From contig JANNXY010000057.1 in NCBI GenBank assembly GCA_031409775.1, forward strand, positions 1-5,327: a DNA stretch of 5,327 nucleotides. The letters are read 5' to 3'. How positions within the stretch are numbered: position 1 is the stretch's first letter; each line of letters starts with the position of its first letter. The notes beneath the pieces were generated by a model that was given only the letters and a program-made list of their open reading frames with translations, was not told where the DNA came from and did not search any database. Below, in pieces: positions 1 to 5,243 of the stretch. A program made the translations under genes and the position numbers. This DNA is from JANNXY01 sp031409775 (GTDB lineage: Bacteria > Patescibacteriota > Minisyncoccia > Phycocordibacterales > CAIZIN01).

Positions 1-108
1 GCGGAGACCACCTCAATTCTTGCTTCGGTGATTCTCTCTTTGAAGTGGAACAATCCAACTGATTGGTTCCAGGGGTACTTGAAACTTGGTTCCGAGAAAA
101 TGGCCTAA
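1..108 (+). CDS. C-terminal fragment of a truncated gene, possibly an IS66-type transposase
   Basis: The first plus-strand frame is open from the window edge to a TAA at 106-108 and gives 35 residues; the rest of the gene lies to the left. The tail begins AETTSILASVILSLKWNNP and continues DWFQGYLK. The pattern of a hydrophobic ILxSVI block, a Lys-x-Asn-Asn turn and an aromatic-rich xYL end resembles the short C-terminal element of IS66-family DDE transposases, whose ends read roughly ILYSLIETCKLNG followed by a YL motif. This comparison is from memory and the fragment is short, so the family is tentative and an unrelated protein is possible. The gene converges on the cysteine desulfurase, and the two 3' ends are separated only by the large inverted repeat. 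Confidence 0.4.
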   Translation, partial: AETTSILASVILSLKWNNPTDWFQGYLKLGSEKMA

Positions 109-132
109 ATCAAGGGGATTGGGGGAGGTGTG

Positions 133-296
133 GAGGGTTACTACACCCACCGTCCTTTCGGACTACCAAAAGTCCACTTCCCTCTAGGGGGGACTTTACG
201 CAATTCTGTATTCGTATGTAAGTCTCCCCTGGAGGGGAGTACGTCTGTACTCAGACGGGAGGGGTGTGAAGTGGAGTGGAGTGGGTGTAATTACCC
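133..296. repeat. Large nested inverted repeat between convergent genes
   Basis: Two arms of about 60-80 nt face each other across a spacer at about 200-218. The outer stem pairs 135-150 with 281-296 (14 of 16 bp). The inner stem pairs roughly 173-198 with 219-240. Each arm carries its own small hairpins: GTCC-TTTC-GGAC at 152-163 on the left; CTCCCCT-GG-AGGGGAG at 224-239 and GTCTG-TACT-CAGAC at 243-256 on the right. Read outward from the centre, both arms can be translated as SPLEGS followed a little later by a GC-x-x-P end, so the arms are diverged copies of one unit. The element sits exactly in the gap between two convergent genes, where it could act as a two-way terminator. It resembles REP-like or intergenic mobile palindromes; its family is not established. 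Confidence 0.75.
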
Positions 297-1424
297 CACG
301 AACTCAAGCAATGTTTTCACCACCTTCTTTATTTCCCCTTTACTAGTAGCCCGACCGAAGCTAAACCTTATAGACGACTCTGCACATTCTGTCTTACCTA
401 TCGCAGAGACAGATCTCGAAGACATTTTTAATTCCAGGTTACTACACGATGCACCAGCACTGCACATAACACCCTTCTCGCCGAGCGCGATAACCGCAAA
501 CTCGCTTGATATACCTGGGATACAAATGTTTATGATATGCGGTGAACTTTTATCTATGTCACCATTTATAGAATAATTTATCTTGCTTGCATTCAATAAT
601 TCAATAAAATAATTTTTTAATTCCTTTAACCTTTTAAATTCTTTATCTTTGGTTGCCTTGGCTTCTACCAGTGCTTCACCTAGCCCTACTACGAGAGGTA
701 CTGGCTCTGTACCAGGCCTCTTGCCTGCTTCTTGGCCACCACCGTTTGATATGGGCGATACTTTCACATTGTCACGTATATATAGTAGGCCTACTCCCTT
801 GGGCCCATAGATTTTGGAACCATCGAGTGTGAGCAGATCATAATTCATGGTTTCTTGGTTTATTGGCAGATATATCGCTTGGCATGCGTCAGTATACAAG
901 TATGGATATATAGTATTGTGGTCATGTCTGTATTTCTTGATAAATTTACCTATTTCACGGACAGGTTGGACCGAACCTATTTCGTTATTCACATAAATCA
1001 CTGTGACCAATACGGTTTCGGGTTTGATAGCTCCTGTTATTTCTTCGGGCTTTACCCAGCTCACTTCTATCTGGCCAGTTGATTCCAGCAATTTCAGGGT
1101 CTCGCTCACAGCTGGGTGCTCGAACATGGTCGCAACCACATGTGGTTTATCCAGTTTACAGGCATTGATCACACCGAGCACTGCCATATTGGCCGACTCT
1201 GTTCCACCCGAAGTAAACACGATATTGTCAGCACGACAGTCCAGGAACCCAGCACATTTCTCTCGAGCCTTTTTTATTTCTATAGCTACTTTGCGTCCCT
1301 CGGGGTATATTGCCGATGGGTTGTAGAAGTCGTTAGACCAGAATTTCTGCATTGATTTCAATACACATTTGGAGGTGGGGGTTGTTGATGCATAATCTAA
1401 GTATATTGCCATATACAAATACAT
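291..1424 (-). CDS. iscS: Cysteine desulfurase, class V aminotransferase fold (NifS/IscS type)
   Basis: This PLP enzyme converts cysteine to alanine and a protein-bound persulfide used for Fe-S clusters and tRNA thiolation. Visible landmarks are the N-terminal YLDYASTTP (8-16), the PLP phosphate-binding GGTESAN (73-79), His103 in EHPAV, Asn146 in VNNEIG, Asp179 and Gln182 in TDACQA, the presumed PLP Lys204 in GSKIYGPKG, Arg236 in KRPGTEP, and the catalytic Cys327 in SAGASCS. The C-terminal SSIRFSFGR (350-358) is also typical. Length (377 aa) is normal for the family. The usual His just before the PLP lysine is Ser203. Two starts are possible: ATG at 1424 (MYLYMAIYLD) or ATG at 1412 (MAIYLD, the more family-like N-terminus). 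Neither has a Shine-Dalgarno sequence, and a TATTAT box 6 nt before 1424 would suit a leaderless first start. No IscU, SufB or MnmA gene is visible nearby, so the sulfur acceptor is unknown. The stop codon lies within the flanking inverted repeat. Confidence 0.93.
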   Translation of the reverse strand: MYLYMAIYLDYASTTPTSKCVLKSMQKFWSNDFYNPSAIYPEGRKVAIEIKKAREKCAGFLDCRADNIVFTSGGTESANMAVLGVINACKLDKPHVVATMFEHPAVSETLKLLESTGQIEVSWVKPEEITGAIKPETVLVTVIYVNNEIGSVQPVREIGKFIKKYRHDHNTIYPYLYTDACQAIYLPINQETMNYDLLTLDGSKIYGPKGVGLLYIRDNVKVSPISNGGGQEAGKRPGTEPVPLVVGLGEALVEAKATKDKEFKRLKELKNYFIELLNASKINYSINGDIDKSSPHIINICIPGISSEFAVIALGEKGVMCSAGASCSNLELKMSSRSVSAIGKTECAESSIRFSFGRATSKGEIKKVVKTLLEFVG

Positions 1425-1435
1425 TAACGTATAAT
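1406..1435 (+). promoter_or_regulatory. Sigma70-type promoter for the DUF4446-infB-rbfA operon
   Basis: TTGCCA at 1406-1411 (5 of 6 to the -35 consensus) is followed by an 18-nt spacer and a perfect TATAAT at 1430-1435. Only seven bases separate the -10 box from the ATG at 1443, so the predicted transcription start falls on or next to the start codon and the mRNA would be leaderless. The -35 box lies inside the first codons of the divergent cysteine desulfurase. Confidence 0.7.
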
Positions 1436-1436
1436 A
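1431..1436 (-). promoter_or_regulatory. Candidate -10 box for the cysteine desulfurase
   Basis: On the minus strand TATTAT (5 of 6 to consensus) ends six bases before the ATG at 1424. It overlaps the plus-strand TATAAT almost completely, so the two divergent promoters would compete for polymerase. No convincing -35 box is seen in this direction, which makes the call weaker than the plus-strand one. Confidence 0.4.
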
Positions 1437-1442
1437 AATCCC

Positions 1443-1904
1443 ATGGCAATTTTATACATATCAATCGGAGCATTCACATTGGCTATTATCGCTCTAGTTT
1501 CTACACTCATTCTGTGGAACAAGATAAACAAGCTCCTGCGTGATGGGTCAGAGGGTCTACCACAAAGTATCGAGACACTCGGCAGAGAGCTCGATCAGCT
1601 ACACGGGTTCCGTCGAGAACTCGAGCCGTACCTCACATCAGTTGAGTCCAGACTCAAGCAGAGCATCCGTGGACTTCATACGGTGAGGTTCAACCCGTTC
1701 AAAGGTGATGGCTCCGGAGGTGCACAGAGCTTCGCTACAGCTCTCGTAAACGACCACGGAGACGGTGTGGTGCTGTCGAGTCTCTGCTCACGCGACAGAA
1801 TGAGCATATTTTCCAAGCCGATCAAATCATTTAGTTCTGAATTTGAATTAACAGAAGAAGAGCGCACAGCCTTGTCAAAAGCCAAAGAATCGTGCACACT
1901 CTAA
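1443..1904 (+). CDS. DUF4446 family single-pass membrane protein
   Basis: The 153-residue protein has an N-terminal membrane segment (about 4-25, ISIGAFTLAIIALVSTLIL) and a charged, probably coiled-coil helix (about 26-78, with ETLGRELDQLHGFRREL). A conserved globular end follows: VRFNPF (81-86), SFATALVNDHGDGVVLSSL (96-114) and a PIKSFSSEFELTEEE stretch (126-140). This order, and the VR(Y/F)-x-x-F then GDGVV-x-(T/S)S pattern, match the DUF4446 family known from Firmicutes and candidate-phyla bacteria; its biochemical role is unknown. With a short N-terminus the C-terminal domain is most likely cytoplasmic. It is the first gene of the operon, 3 nt before infB, and is preceded by a near-consensus promoter with no room for a Shine-Dalgarno. 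The ATG at 1443 is the earliest start compatible with that promoter and places the membrane helix at the very N-terminus. Confidence 0.85.
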   Translation: MAILYISIGAFTLAIIALVSTLILWNKINKLLRDGSEGLPQSIETLGRELDQLHGFRRELEPYLTSVESRLKQSIRGLHTVRFNPFKGDGSGGAQSFATALVNDHGDGVVLSSLCSRDRMSIFSKPIKSFSSEFELTEEERTALSKAKESCTL

Positions 1905-1907
1905 TCT

Positions 1908-3410
1908 ATGCAGGGAGAATCAGTACCTATCCCCCGTCCGCCTGTAGTCGCGGTCATGGGTCATATCGACCACGGCAAGTCAACGTTACTTGACTATATT
2001 CGTCGTACCAACACCACAGACAGAGAAGCTGGCGGCATTACCCAGCGCATCAGTGCATATGAATGTACATATACGATGCCGGATGGCAGCGATAGGAAGA
2101 TCACATTCCTAGACACCCCTGGTCACGAAGCGTTCGCCAAGATCCGTACTAGAGGTGCAGATGTAGCTGATATAGCGATACTTGTGGTATCAGCAGAAGA
2201 CGGTGTGAAGCCACAGACACTTGATGCACTTAAAGCAATCCGATCCTCTAATACTCCATTTATAGTAGCGATAAATAAAATCGACCGCCCCAATGCAGAT
2301 GTGCTCAGGACCAAGATGAGTCTCGCCGAAAACGAAGTCTATGTCGAAGGCTATGGCGGAGACGTCACAGCCGTACCTATTTCTGCGAAAACTGGCGAAG
2401 GTATCTCCGAACTACTAGAAATGATCATACTTACATCAGATGTTCTAGAGCAGATGAGTGACCTTGGCAAGCTTGCAGAGGGTATCATAATAGAAGCTAA
2501 TACTGATAAAAACGGTGTTACTGCTACAGTAATAATAAAAGACGGTACACTAAACACCGGCGAATATATAGTATGCAACAATGCATATGCACCTGTGAGG
2601 TTCATAGAGGATTACAAAGGCTCCAAACTATCTTCTGCCACATTCTCTACCCCAGTGCGCATCACAGGATGGAGCGAGATACCACAGGTAGGTGATATAT
2701 GTGTATCGGTCAAATCTCGCAAAGAAGCAATAGAGAAAGTGGAGGCAAATCTAGAGAAATCACAATCTAAGCAACATATCAAACAGTCTAACGTGAGCAA
2801 ATCCGAGACACTTGTTCCTATAATTATAAAGGCTGATACACAGGGATCCATAGATGCAATACGCCACGAGATAGCCAAAGTGGATTCTGATCGTATCGCG
2901 GTCAAAGTGGTGCACGCAGAAATCGGTGAGGTTCGGGAATCGGATATCAAACTCTCCACCACTACTCCAGGCATAGTTATCGTCAAATTCAATGTAGGGA
3001 TCGACAAACAAGCAGACATTATGCGTGAGCGTGTCGGTACCGAGGTTGCCTCATTCTCTATCATTTATGAACTATCGGACTACCTAAAGGATCTACTAGC
3101 AAAGAGAACCCCCAAGAAACTGGTAGAAGAAAACACAGGTGTTCTAAAGGTGCTCAAACAATTTAGCAAAGTCAAAGACAAACAAGTCATGGGTGGTCGT
3201 GTAGAATCAGGATCAATAGTGCTCGGTAGTAAAGTAAAGATAGTTCGCCGCGAGAATGAGATAGGTTACGGAGAGATCCGCGAACTACAAAGCCAGAAGG
3301 CTAAAACGAGTACTGTAAACGAAGGCAATGAATGTGGTCTCATGGTAGAGTCCAAGATCGAGATAGTCCCAGGCGACCAACTGCATGCATATATAAAAGT
3401 AGAAAAATAA
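1908..3410 (+). CDS. infB: Translation initiation factor IF-2, short form without N-terminal domains
   Basis: IF-2 is the GTPase that brings fMet-tRNA to the 30S subunit and promotes 50S joining. The G domain shows G1 GHIDHGKS (18-25), switch I GGITQ (42-46), G3 DTPGH (69-73), G4 NKID (123-126) and G5 SAK (159-161). A beta-barrel domain II covers about 188-280, with a linker at about 280-300 (KSQSKQHIKQSNVSK). Domain III begins at PIIIKADTQGS and includes IGEVRESDI. The fMet-tRNA-binding C2 domain covers about 405-498 and contains NECGLMVES near its end. At 500 residues it lacks the long N-terminal region of proteobacterial IF-2 (about 890 aa in E. coli) and starts almost directly at the G domain. 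P-loop Ser25 replaces the usual Thr, and switch I continues QRISAY rather than the common QHIGAY. The ATG lies 3 nt after the DUF4446 stop with no clear Shine-Dalgarno, suggesting coupled translation. rbfA follows after 1 nt. Confidence 0.97.
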   Translation: MQGESVPIPRPPVVAVMGHIDHGKSTLLDYIRRTNTTDREAGGITQRISAYECTYTMPDGSDRKITFLDTPGHEAFAKIRTRGADVADIAILVVSAEDGVKPQTLDALKAIRSSNTPFIVAINKIDRPNADVLRTKMSLAENEVYVEGYGGDVTAVPISAKTGEGISELLEMIILTSDVLEQMSDLGKLAEGIIIEANTDKNGVTATVIIKDGTLNTGEYIVCNNAYAPVRFIEDYKGSKLSSATFSTPVRITGWSEIPQVGDICVSVKSRKEAIEKVEANLEKSQSKQHIKQSNVSKSETLVPIIIKADTQGSIDAIRHEIAKVDSDRIAVKVVHAEIGEVRESDIKLSTTTPGIVIVKFNVGIDKQADIMRERVGTEVASFSIIYELSDYLKDLLAKRTPKKLVEENTGVLKVLKQFSKVKDKQVMGGRVESGSIVLGSKVKIVRRENEIGYGEIRELQSQKAKTSTVNEGNECGLMVESKIEIVPGDQLHAYIKVEK

Positions 3411-3411
3411 A

Positions 3412-3729
3412 ATGAACCACCGCCACGAAAAGAGAATGGAATATATGAAAGAGCTCGCAGGTGAATTCATCGCCCGAGAGTCCAACAGGAAATCCCTGAT
3501 CACCGTAACCCGGATAGACCTCACCGACCACGAGGACAAATCACTAATTTACATTAGTGTTCTACCAGAGAACCAGGAAGCAGCTGCTATCGACTTCCTC
3601 GACCGCAATGTGAGCGATTTCAGGAAATTTGTAATGTCGAAAATCCCTGGTGGCAAGATCCCCTACTTCCGCTTCATGATCGACATGGGTGCCAAACTTA
3701 CAAGGAAGATCGATGAGCTTTCCCAATAG
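3412..3729 (+). CDS. rbfA: 30S ribosome-binding factor A (RbfA)
   Basis: RbfA is a small KH-fold protein that binds the 30S subunit during late maturation of 16S rRNA. The 105-residue product shows the family order: an N-terminal helix with HEKRMEYMKELAGEFI (5-20), the first strand ITVTRIDLT (30-38), a second strand LIYISVL (45-51), the FLDRNVSDFRKFVMSKI helix (62-78) and the final strand and helix PYFRFMIDMGAKLTRKIDEL (84-103). The usual Ala-x-Gly kink of the KH helix is not obvious; the matching stretch reads NVSDF. It starts 1 nt after the infB stop, the classic infB-rbfA order. The ATG at 3412 is preferred because the residues from 5 onward align with the normal RbfA start; ATGs at 3436 and 3445 remain possible, the former after a purine-rich AAAAGAGA. 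The C-terminal tail found in E. coli is absent, as is common. Confidence 0.93.
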   Translation: MNHRHEKRMEYMKELAGEFIARESNRKSLITVTRIDLTDHEDKSLIYISVLPENQEAAAIDFLDRNVSDFRKFVMSKIPGGKIPYFRFMIDMGAKLTRKIDELSQ

Positions 3730-3745
3730 GTCTGTTTTCTGCTAG

Positions 3746-3751
3746 TATAAT
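3746..3751 (+). promoter_or_regulatory. -10 box for the tRNA cluster
   Basis: A perfect TATAAT lies 16 nt past the rbfA stop and 5 nt before the first base of tRNA-Cys. No good -35 box is visible at 16-18 nt upstream. The predicted transcription start is at or within a base of the mature tRNA 5' end, so the tRNA would have almost no 5' leader. Confidence 0.55.
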
Positions 3752-3756
3752 TGCAC

Positions 3757-3827
3757 GGCCATGTAGAAAAGTGGTAATTCAGGGGACTGCAAATCCTCGA
3801 CCGCGGGTTCGATTCCCGCCGTGGCCT
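3757..3827 (+). tRNA. tRNA-Cys(GCA)
   Basis: A complete cloverleaf can be drawn. The acceptor stem pairs 3757-3763 with 3820-3826 (one G-U). A 3-bp D stem pairs 3766-3768 with 3778-3780. The anticodon stem pairs 3782-3786 with 3794-3798, with GCA at 3789-3791. The T stem pairs 3803-3807 with 3815-3819 around the loop TTCGATT. The discriminator is T at 3827, the expected U73 identity base for cysteine. The next bases are CCG, so CCA is not encoded and must be added enzymatically. Confidence 0.96.
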
Positions 3828-3836
3828 CCGTCGATC

Positions 3837-3852
3837 CGCCGAAGCCTCGGCG
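3837..3852 (+). other. GC-rich hairpin between tRNA-Cys and tRNA-Leu
   Basis: CGCCGA pairs with TCGGCG around an AGCC loop, in the 35-nt spacer between the two tRNAs. There is no T tract after it, so it does not look like a terminator. It may be a processing landmark in a joint precursor or a small dispersed repeat. Confidence 0.5.
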
Positions 3853-3862
3853 AAGGCGATCT

Positions 3863-3945
3863 GCCCGGGTGGTGAAATGGTATACACGAGAGACTTAAAA
3901 TTTCTTGGTCGCAAGACCGTGTGGGTTCGAGTCCCACCCCGGGCA
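3863..3945 (+). tRNA. tRNA-Leu(UAA)
   Basis: The acceptor stem pairs 3863-3869 with 3938-3944, seven perfect pairs. The D stem pairs 3872-3874 with 3885-3887. The anticodon stem pairs 3889-3893 with 3901-3905, with TAA at 3896-3898. A long class II variable arm pairs GGTC at 3907-3910 with GACC at 3915-3918 around GCAA. The T stem pairs 3921-3925 with 3933-3937. The discriminator A at 3945 fits leucine. CCA is not encoded. A T-rich run at 3947-3956 follows and could end some transcripts. Confidence 0.96.
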
Positions 3946-3994
3946 CTTTATTTTTTGCTAATTATGTGTTAAATTTTCGAAACAGATAAATATT

Positions 3995-4067
3995 GCGCCC
4001 GTAGCTCAGTCGGTAGAGCGGCTCCCTTTTAAGGAGATGGTCGTAGGTTCGATTCCTACCGGGCGCA
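3995..4067 (+). tRNA. tRNA-Lys(UUU)
   Basis: The acceptor stem pairs 3995-4001 with 4060-4066, seven perfect pairs. The D stem GCTC/GAGC pairs 4004-4007 with 4016-4019. The anticodon TTT is at 4028-4030, and the T stem pairs 4043-4047 with 4055-4059 around TTCGATT. The discriminator is A at 4067 and CCA is not encoded. The anticodon stem has four good pairs, while its top position (4021 with 4037) is a G-A mismatch. The last five bases form the outer end of the perfect inverted repeat that follows. No strong promoter is seen in the 49-nt gap before it. Confidence 0.95.
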
Positions 4068-4107
4068 CAAATAAAAATATTACGGGGTAATATTTTTATT
4101 TGTGCGC
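4063..4107. repeat. Perfect 21-bp inverted repeat fused to the tRNA-Lys 3' end
   Basis: Positions 4063-4083 are exactly complementary to 4087-4107, with a GGG loop at 4084-4086. The first five bases of the left arm are the end of tRNA-Lys (GCGCA), so the right arm carries an inverted copy of that end. The right arm stops 2 nt before tRNA-Leu(UAG). The outer part is GC-rich and the core is AT-rich, with no T tract after the base, so it is not a textbook terminator. Confidence 0.85.
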
Positions 4108-4109
4108 AT

Positions 4110-4191
4110 GCGTGAGTGGCGGAATTGGTATACGCGCTAGTCTTAGGAACTAGTCCCGCAAGGGTTGGAGGTTCGAGTCCTCTCTCACGCA
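4110..4191 (+). tRNA. tRNA-Leu(UAG)
   Basis: The acceptor stem pairs 4110-4116 with 4184-4190, seven perfect pairs. The D stem pairs 4119-4121 with 4133-4135. The anticodon stem pairs 4137-4141 with 4149-4153, five perfect pairs, with TAG at 4144-4146. A class II variable arm pairs CCC with GGG around GCAA (4155-4164). The T stem pairs 4167-4171 with 4179-4183 (one G-U). The discriminator A at 4191 fits leucine and CCA is not encoded. It is the second leucine tRNA of the cluster and reads CUN codons, complementing the UAA species. Confidence 0.96.
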
Positions 4192-4216
4192 CATATTGAC
4201 TTTTTGGCATAATTTG

Positions 4217-4258
4217 GTAGTTTGTAAATAGATACAACAACCCTAATTCACAAACTAC
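4217..4258. repeat. 9-bp inverted repeat upstream of the 288-residue gene
   Basis: GTAGTTTGT at 4217-4225 is perfectly complementary to ACAAACTAC at 4250-4258, with a 24-nt AT-rich interval. It fills most of the 91-nt gap between tRNA-Leu(UAG) and the next gene and ends 24 nt before its ATG. It may be an operator or an RNA hairpin. The same gap holds TTGACT at 4196-4201, but no -10 box at a normal distance. Confidence 0.4.
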
Positions 4259-4282
4259 AAACCGCACGTACTACAACAAAAT

Positions 4283-5149
4283 ATGAAAAGAAAGCAAATT
4301 ACGACCCTAGACAGCCTATTCCTTCACCGCATAGATGCAGAGGAATATGATGAAGCTAAGGACATGCTCGAAACAGGTTGCGTTATAAGTAATGATGCAT
4401 TGGATTATGCGATCATGAGATTTGTAACAGGGGGATATACTAGGGATGAATCTTTGGTCATCTATCTCAAGTACCGGAAGCGTAAACTTACCCGAAGGGA
4501 GGCGTTGCGCGCGATTGAATTCCGTATCAACAACAACTGGAGATTGAGTGATGATACGCTCGAGATAATTCAGAATTATAAATTACCGACCACCCTGCTC
4601 GATAAATATATTCCGACAGCCAAAAGGATCACAGGATCTGATAAACGTCGGAACGCAAATGTTGCAGCCAAATTTGTGGACAGAGGTATCGTCTTGAAAG
4701 CAATTCTACGCTCACTTCAGATTCGCTCCCTGTATGATCGGGTGAATGGACCGGACGTGGAAATGGCTAGCAACCTAGCTAAAGCGGCCGAAATCGAAAT
4801 TCCATCGAAGCCACTAATCCGTGCATTTAAATGTATAATTGAAAAATGGGGATTAAGTTCTGTGAAGGCGTTGTTAGCAGGAACGCCAAGAAATCCAAAA
4901 GTGATCGACGCTATCCTGAGAGCAACAATTGGTATGGATGTGCATTTCATTAGTCAAATCGAGATCGCACAGATGGGCGCAAGTCCAGAAATGCATCAGG
5001 AACTTATCCGATATCTCATCGAGGAACGTGAACCAGATACTGCAAGTCTGAAAAAATACGCCAGATCTGTCAAAGGATCGCTTGATGCTGAAACGCTATT
5101 GATGGTCGGTAAATTCATTGCTAGAGACTTCATACTACAAGCGGCTTAA
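4283..5149 (+). CDS. Unrecognised 288-residue helical protein
   Basis: I do not recognise this protein. It is highly charged, has no signal peptide or membrane segment, and looks almost entirely alpha-helical, so it is probably cytosolic. The N-terminal part (about 8-100) has short helix-turn units such as EEYDEAKDMLETGC (20-33) followed by ALDYAI (39-44), vaguely like degenerate ankyrin or other solenoid repeats. The sequence at about 110-130 (TAKRITGSDKRRN) is basic. The rest contains further amphipathic helices, for example KPLIRAFKCIIEKWG (176-190). No catalytic motif is evident. The ATG at 4283 has no Shine-Dalgarno; a weak TACAAC box ends 5 nt before it. It sits between the tRNA cluster and a likely transposase gene, and has its own terminator at its stop codon, so it appears to be a single-gene unit. 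It may be lineage-specific or mobile-element cargo. Confidence 0.8.
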   Translation: MKRKQITTLDSLFLHRIDAEEYDEAKDMLETGCVISNDALDYAIMRFVTGGYTRDESLVIYLKYRKRKLTRREALRAIEFRINNNWRLSDDTLEIIQNYKLPTTLLDKYIPTAKRITGSDKRRNANVAAKFVDRGIVLKAILRSLQIRSLYDRVNGPDVEMASNLAKAAEIEIPSKPLIRAFKCIIEKWGLSSVKALLAGTPRNPKVIDAILRATIGMDVHFISQIEIAQMGASPEMHQELIRYLIEEREPDTASLKKYARSVKGSLDAETLLMVGKFIARDFILQAA

Positions 5150-5166
5150 GGGTCGCTTTTTTATTT
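5139..5166 (+). terminator. Rho-independent terminator overlapping the stop codon
   Basis: AAGCGGC at 5139-5145 pairs with GTCGCTT at 5152-5158 (7 bp, one G-U) around TTAAGG, followed by a T-rich tail TTTTTTATTT (5157-5166). The TAA at 5147-5149 lies in the loop, so the hairpin begins within the last codons of the 288-residue gene. Confidence 0.8.
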
Positions 5167-5183
5167 ACAGAAAAATGCAAAAT

Positions 5184-5237
5184 TTGAGGCAACTTAAACT
5201 TAAGTTTTAATATATTTCTCTGTATTTCTGTTACAAT
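5184..5237 (+). promoter_or_regulatory. Candidate promoter elements before the right-edge gene
   Basis: TTGAGG at 5184-5189, a 16-nt spacer and TTTAAT at 5206-5211 form one possible promoter. A second -10 box, TACAAT at 5232-5237, ends six bases before the ATG at 5244, the same spacing as at the other starts in this window, but lacks a good -35. A perfect 12-bp palindrome, AAACTTAAGTTT at 5196-5207, overlaps the first promoter and could be a repressor site. Confidence 0.4.
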
Positions 5238-5243
5238 TTCTAG

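Noticed and set aside
133..296. A CRISPR array or tandem repeat in the G-rich region.
   Set aside because: There are only two copies, in inverted orientation and diverged, with no regular direct repeats or spacers.
130..576. A 148-residue plus-strand reading frame starting with GTG.
   Set aside because: It runs through the inverted repeat and then antisense to the cysteine desulfurase, with no family resemblance. Only its SPLEGS part is informative, as a marker of the repeat.
2612..3064. A 150-residue minus-strand reading frame inside infB.
   Set aside because: It is a shadow of the strongly supported IF-2 gene, low in recognisable motifs and rich in Ser and Thr as expected from antisense.
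3663..3914. An 83-residue minus-strand reading frame with RRPRRESNPRSRICSP.
   Set aside because: It covers tRNA-Cys and part of tRNA-Leu(UAA) in antisense and overlaps rbfA, so it is another tRNA-antisense artefact.
4063..4107. Reading the 21-bp palindrome simply as a Rho-independent terminator.
   Set aside because: No T tract follows the stem base and tRNA-Leu(UAG) starts 2 nt later. Termination remains possible but the sequence does not show the standard form.
3962..4267. A 101-residue minus-strand reading frame containing VRERGLEPPTLAGLVPKT and APGRNRTYDHLLKREP.
   Set aside because: It runs antisense across tRNA-Lys and tRNA-Leu(UAG). These peptides are the well-known spurious translations of the reverse strand of tRNA genes.
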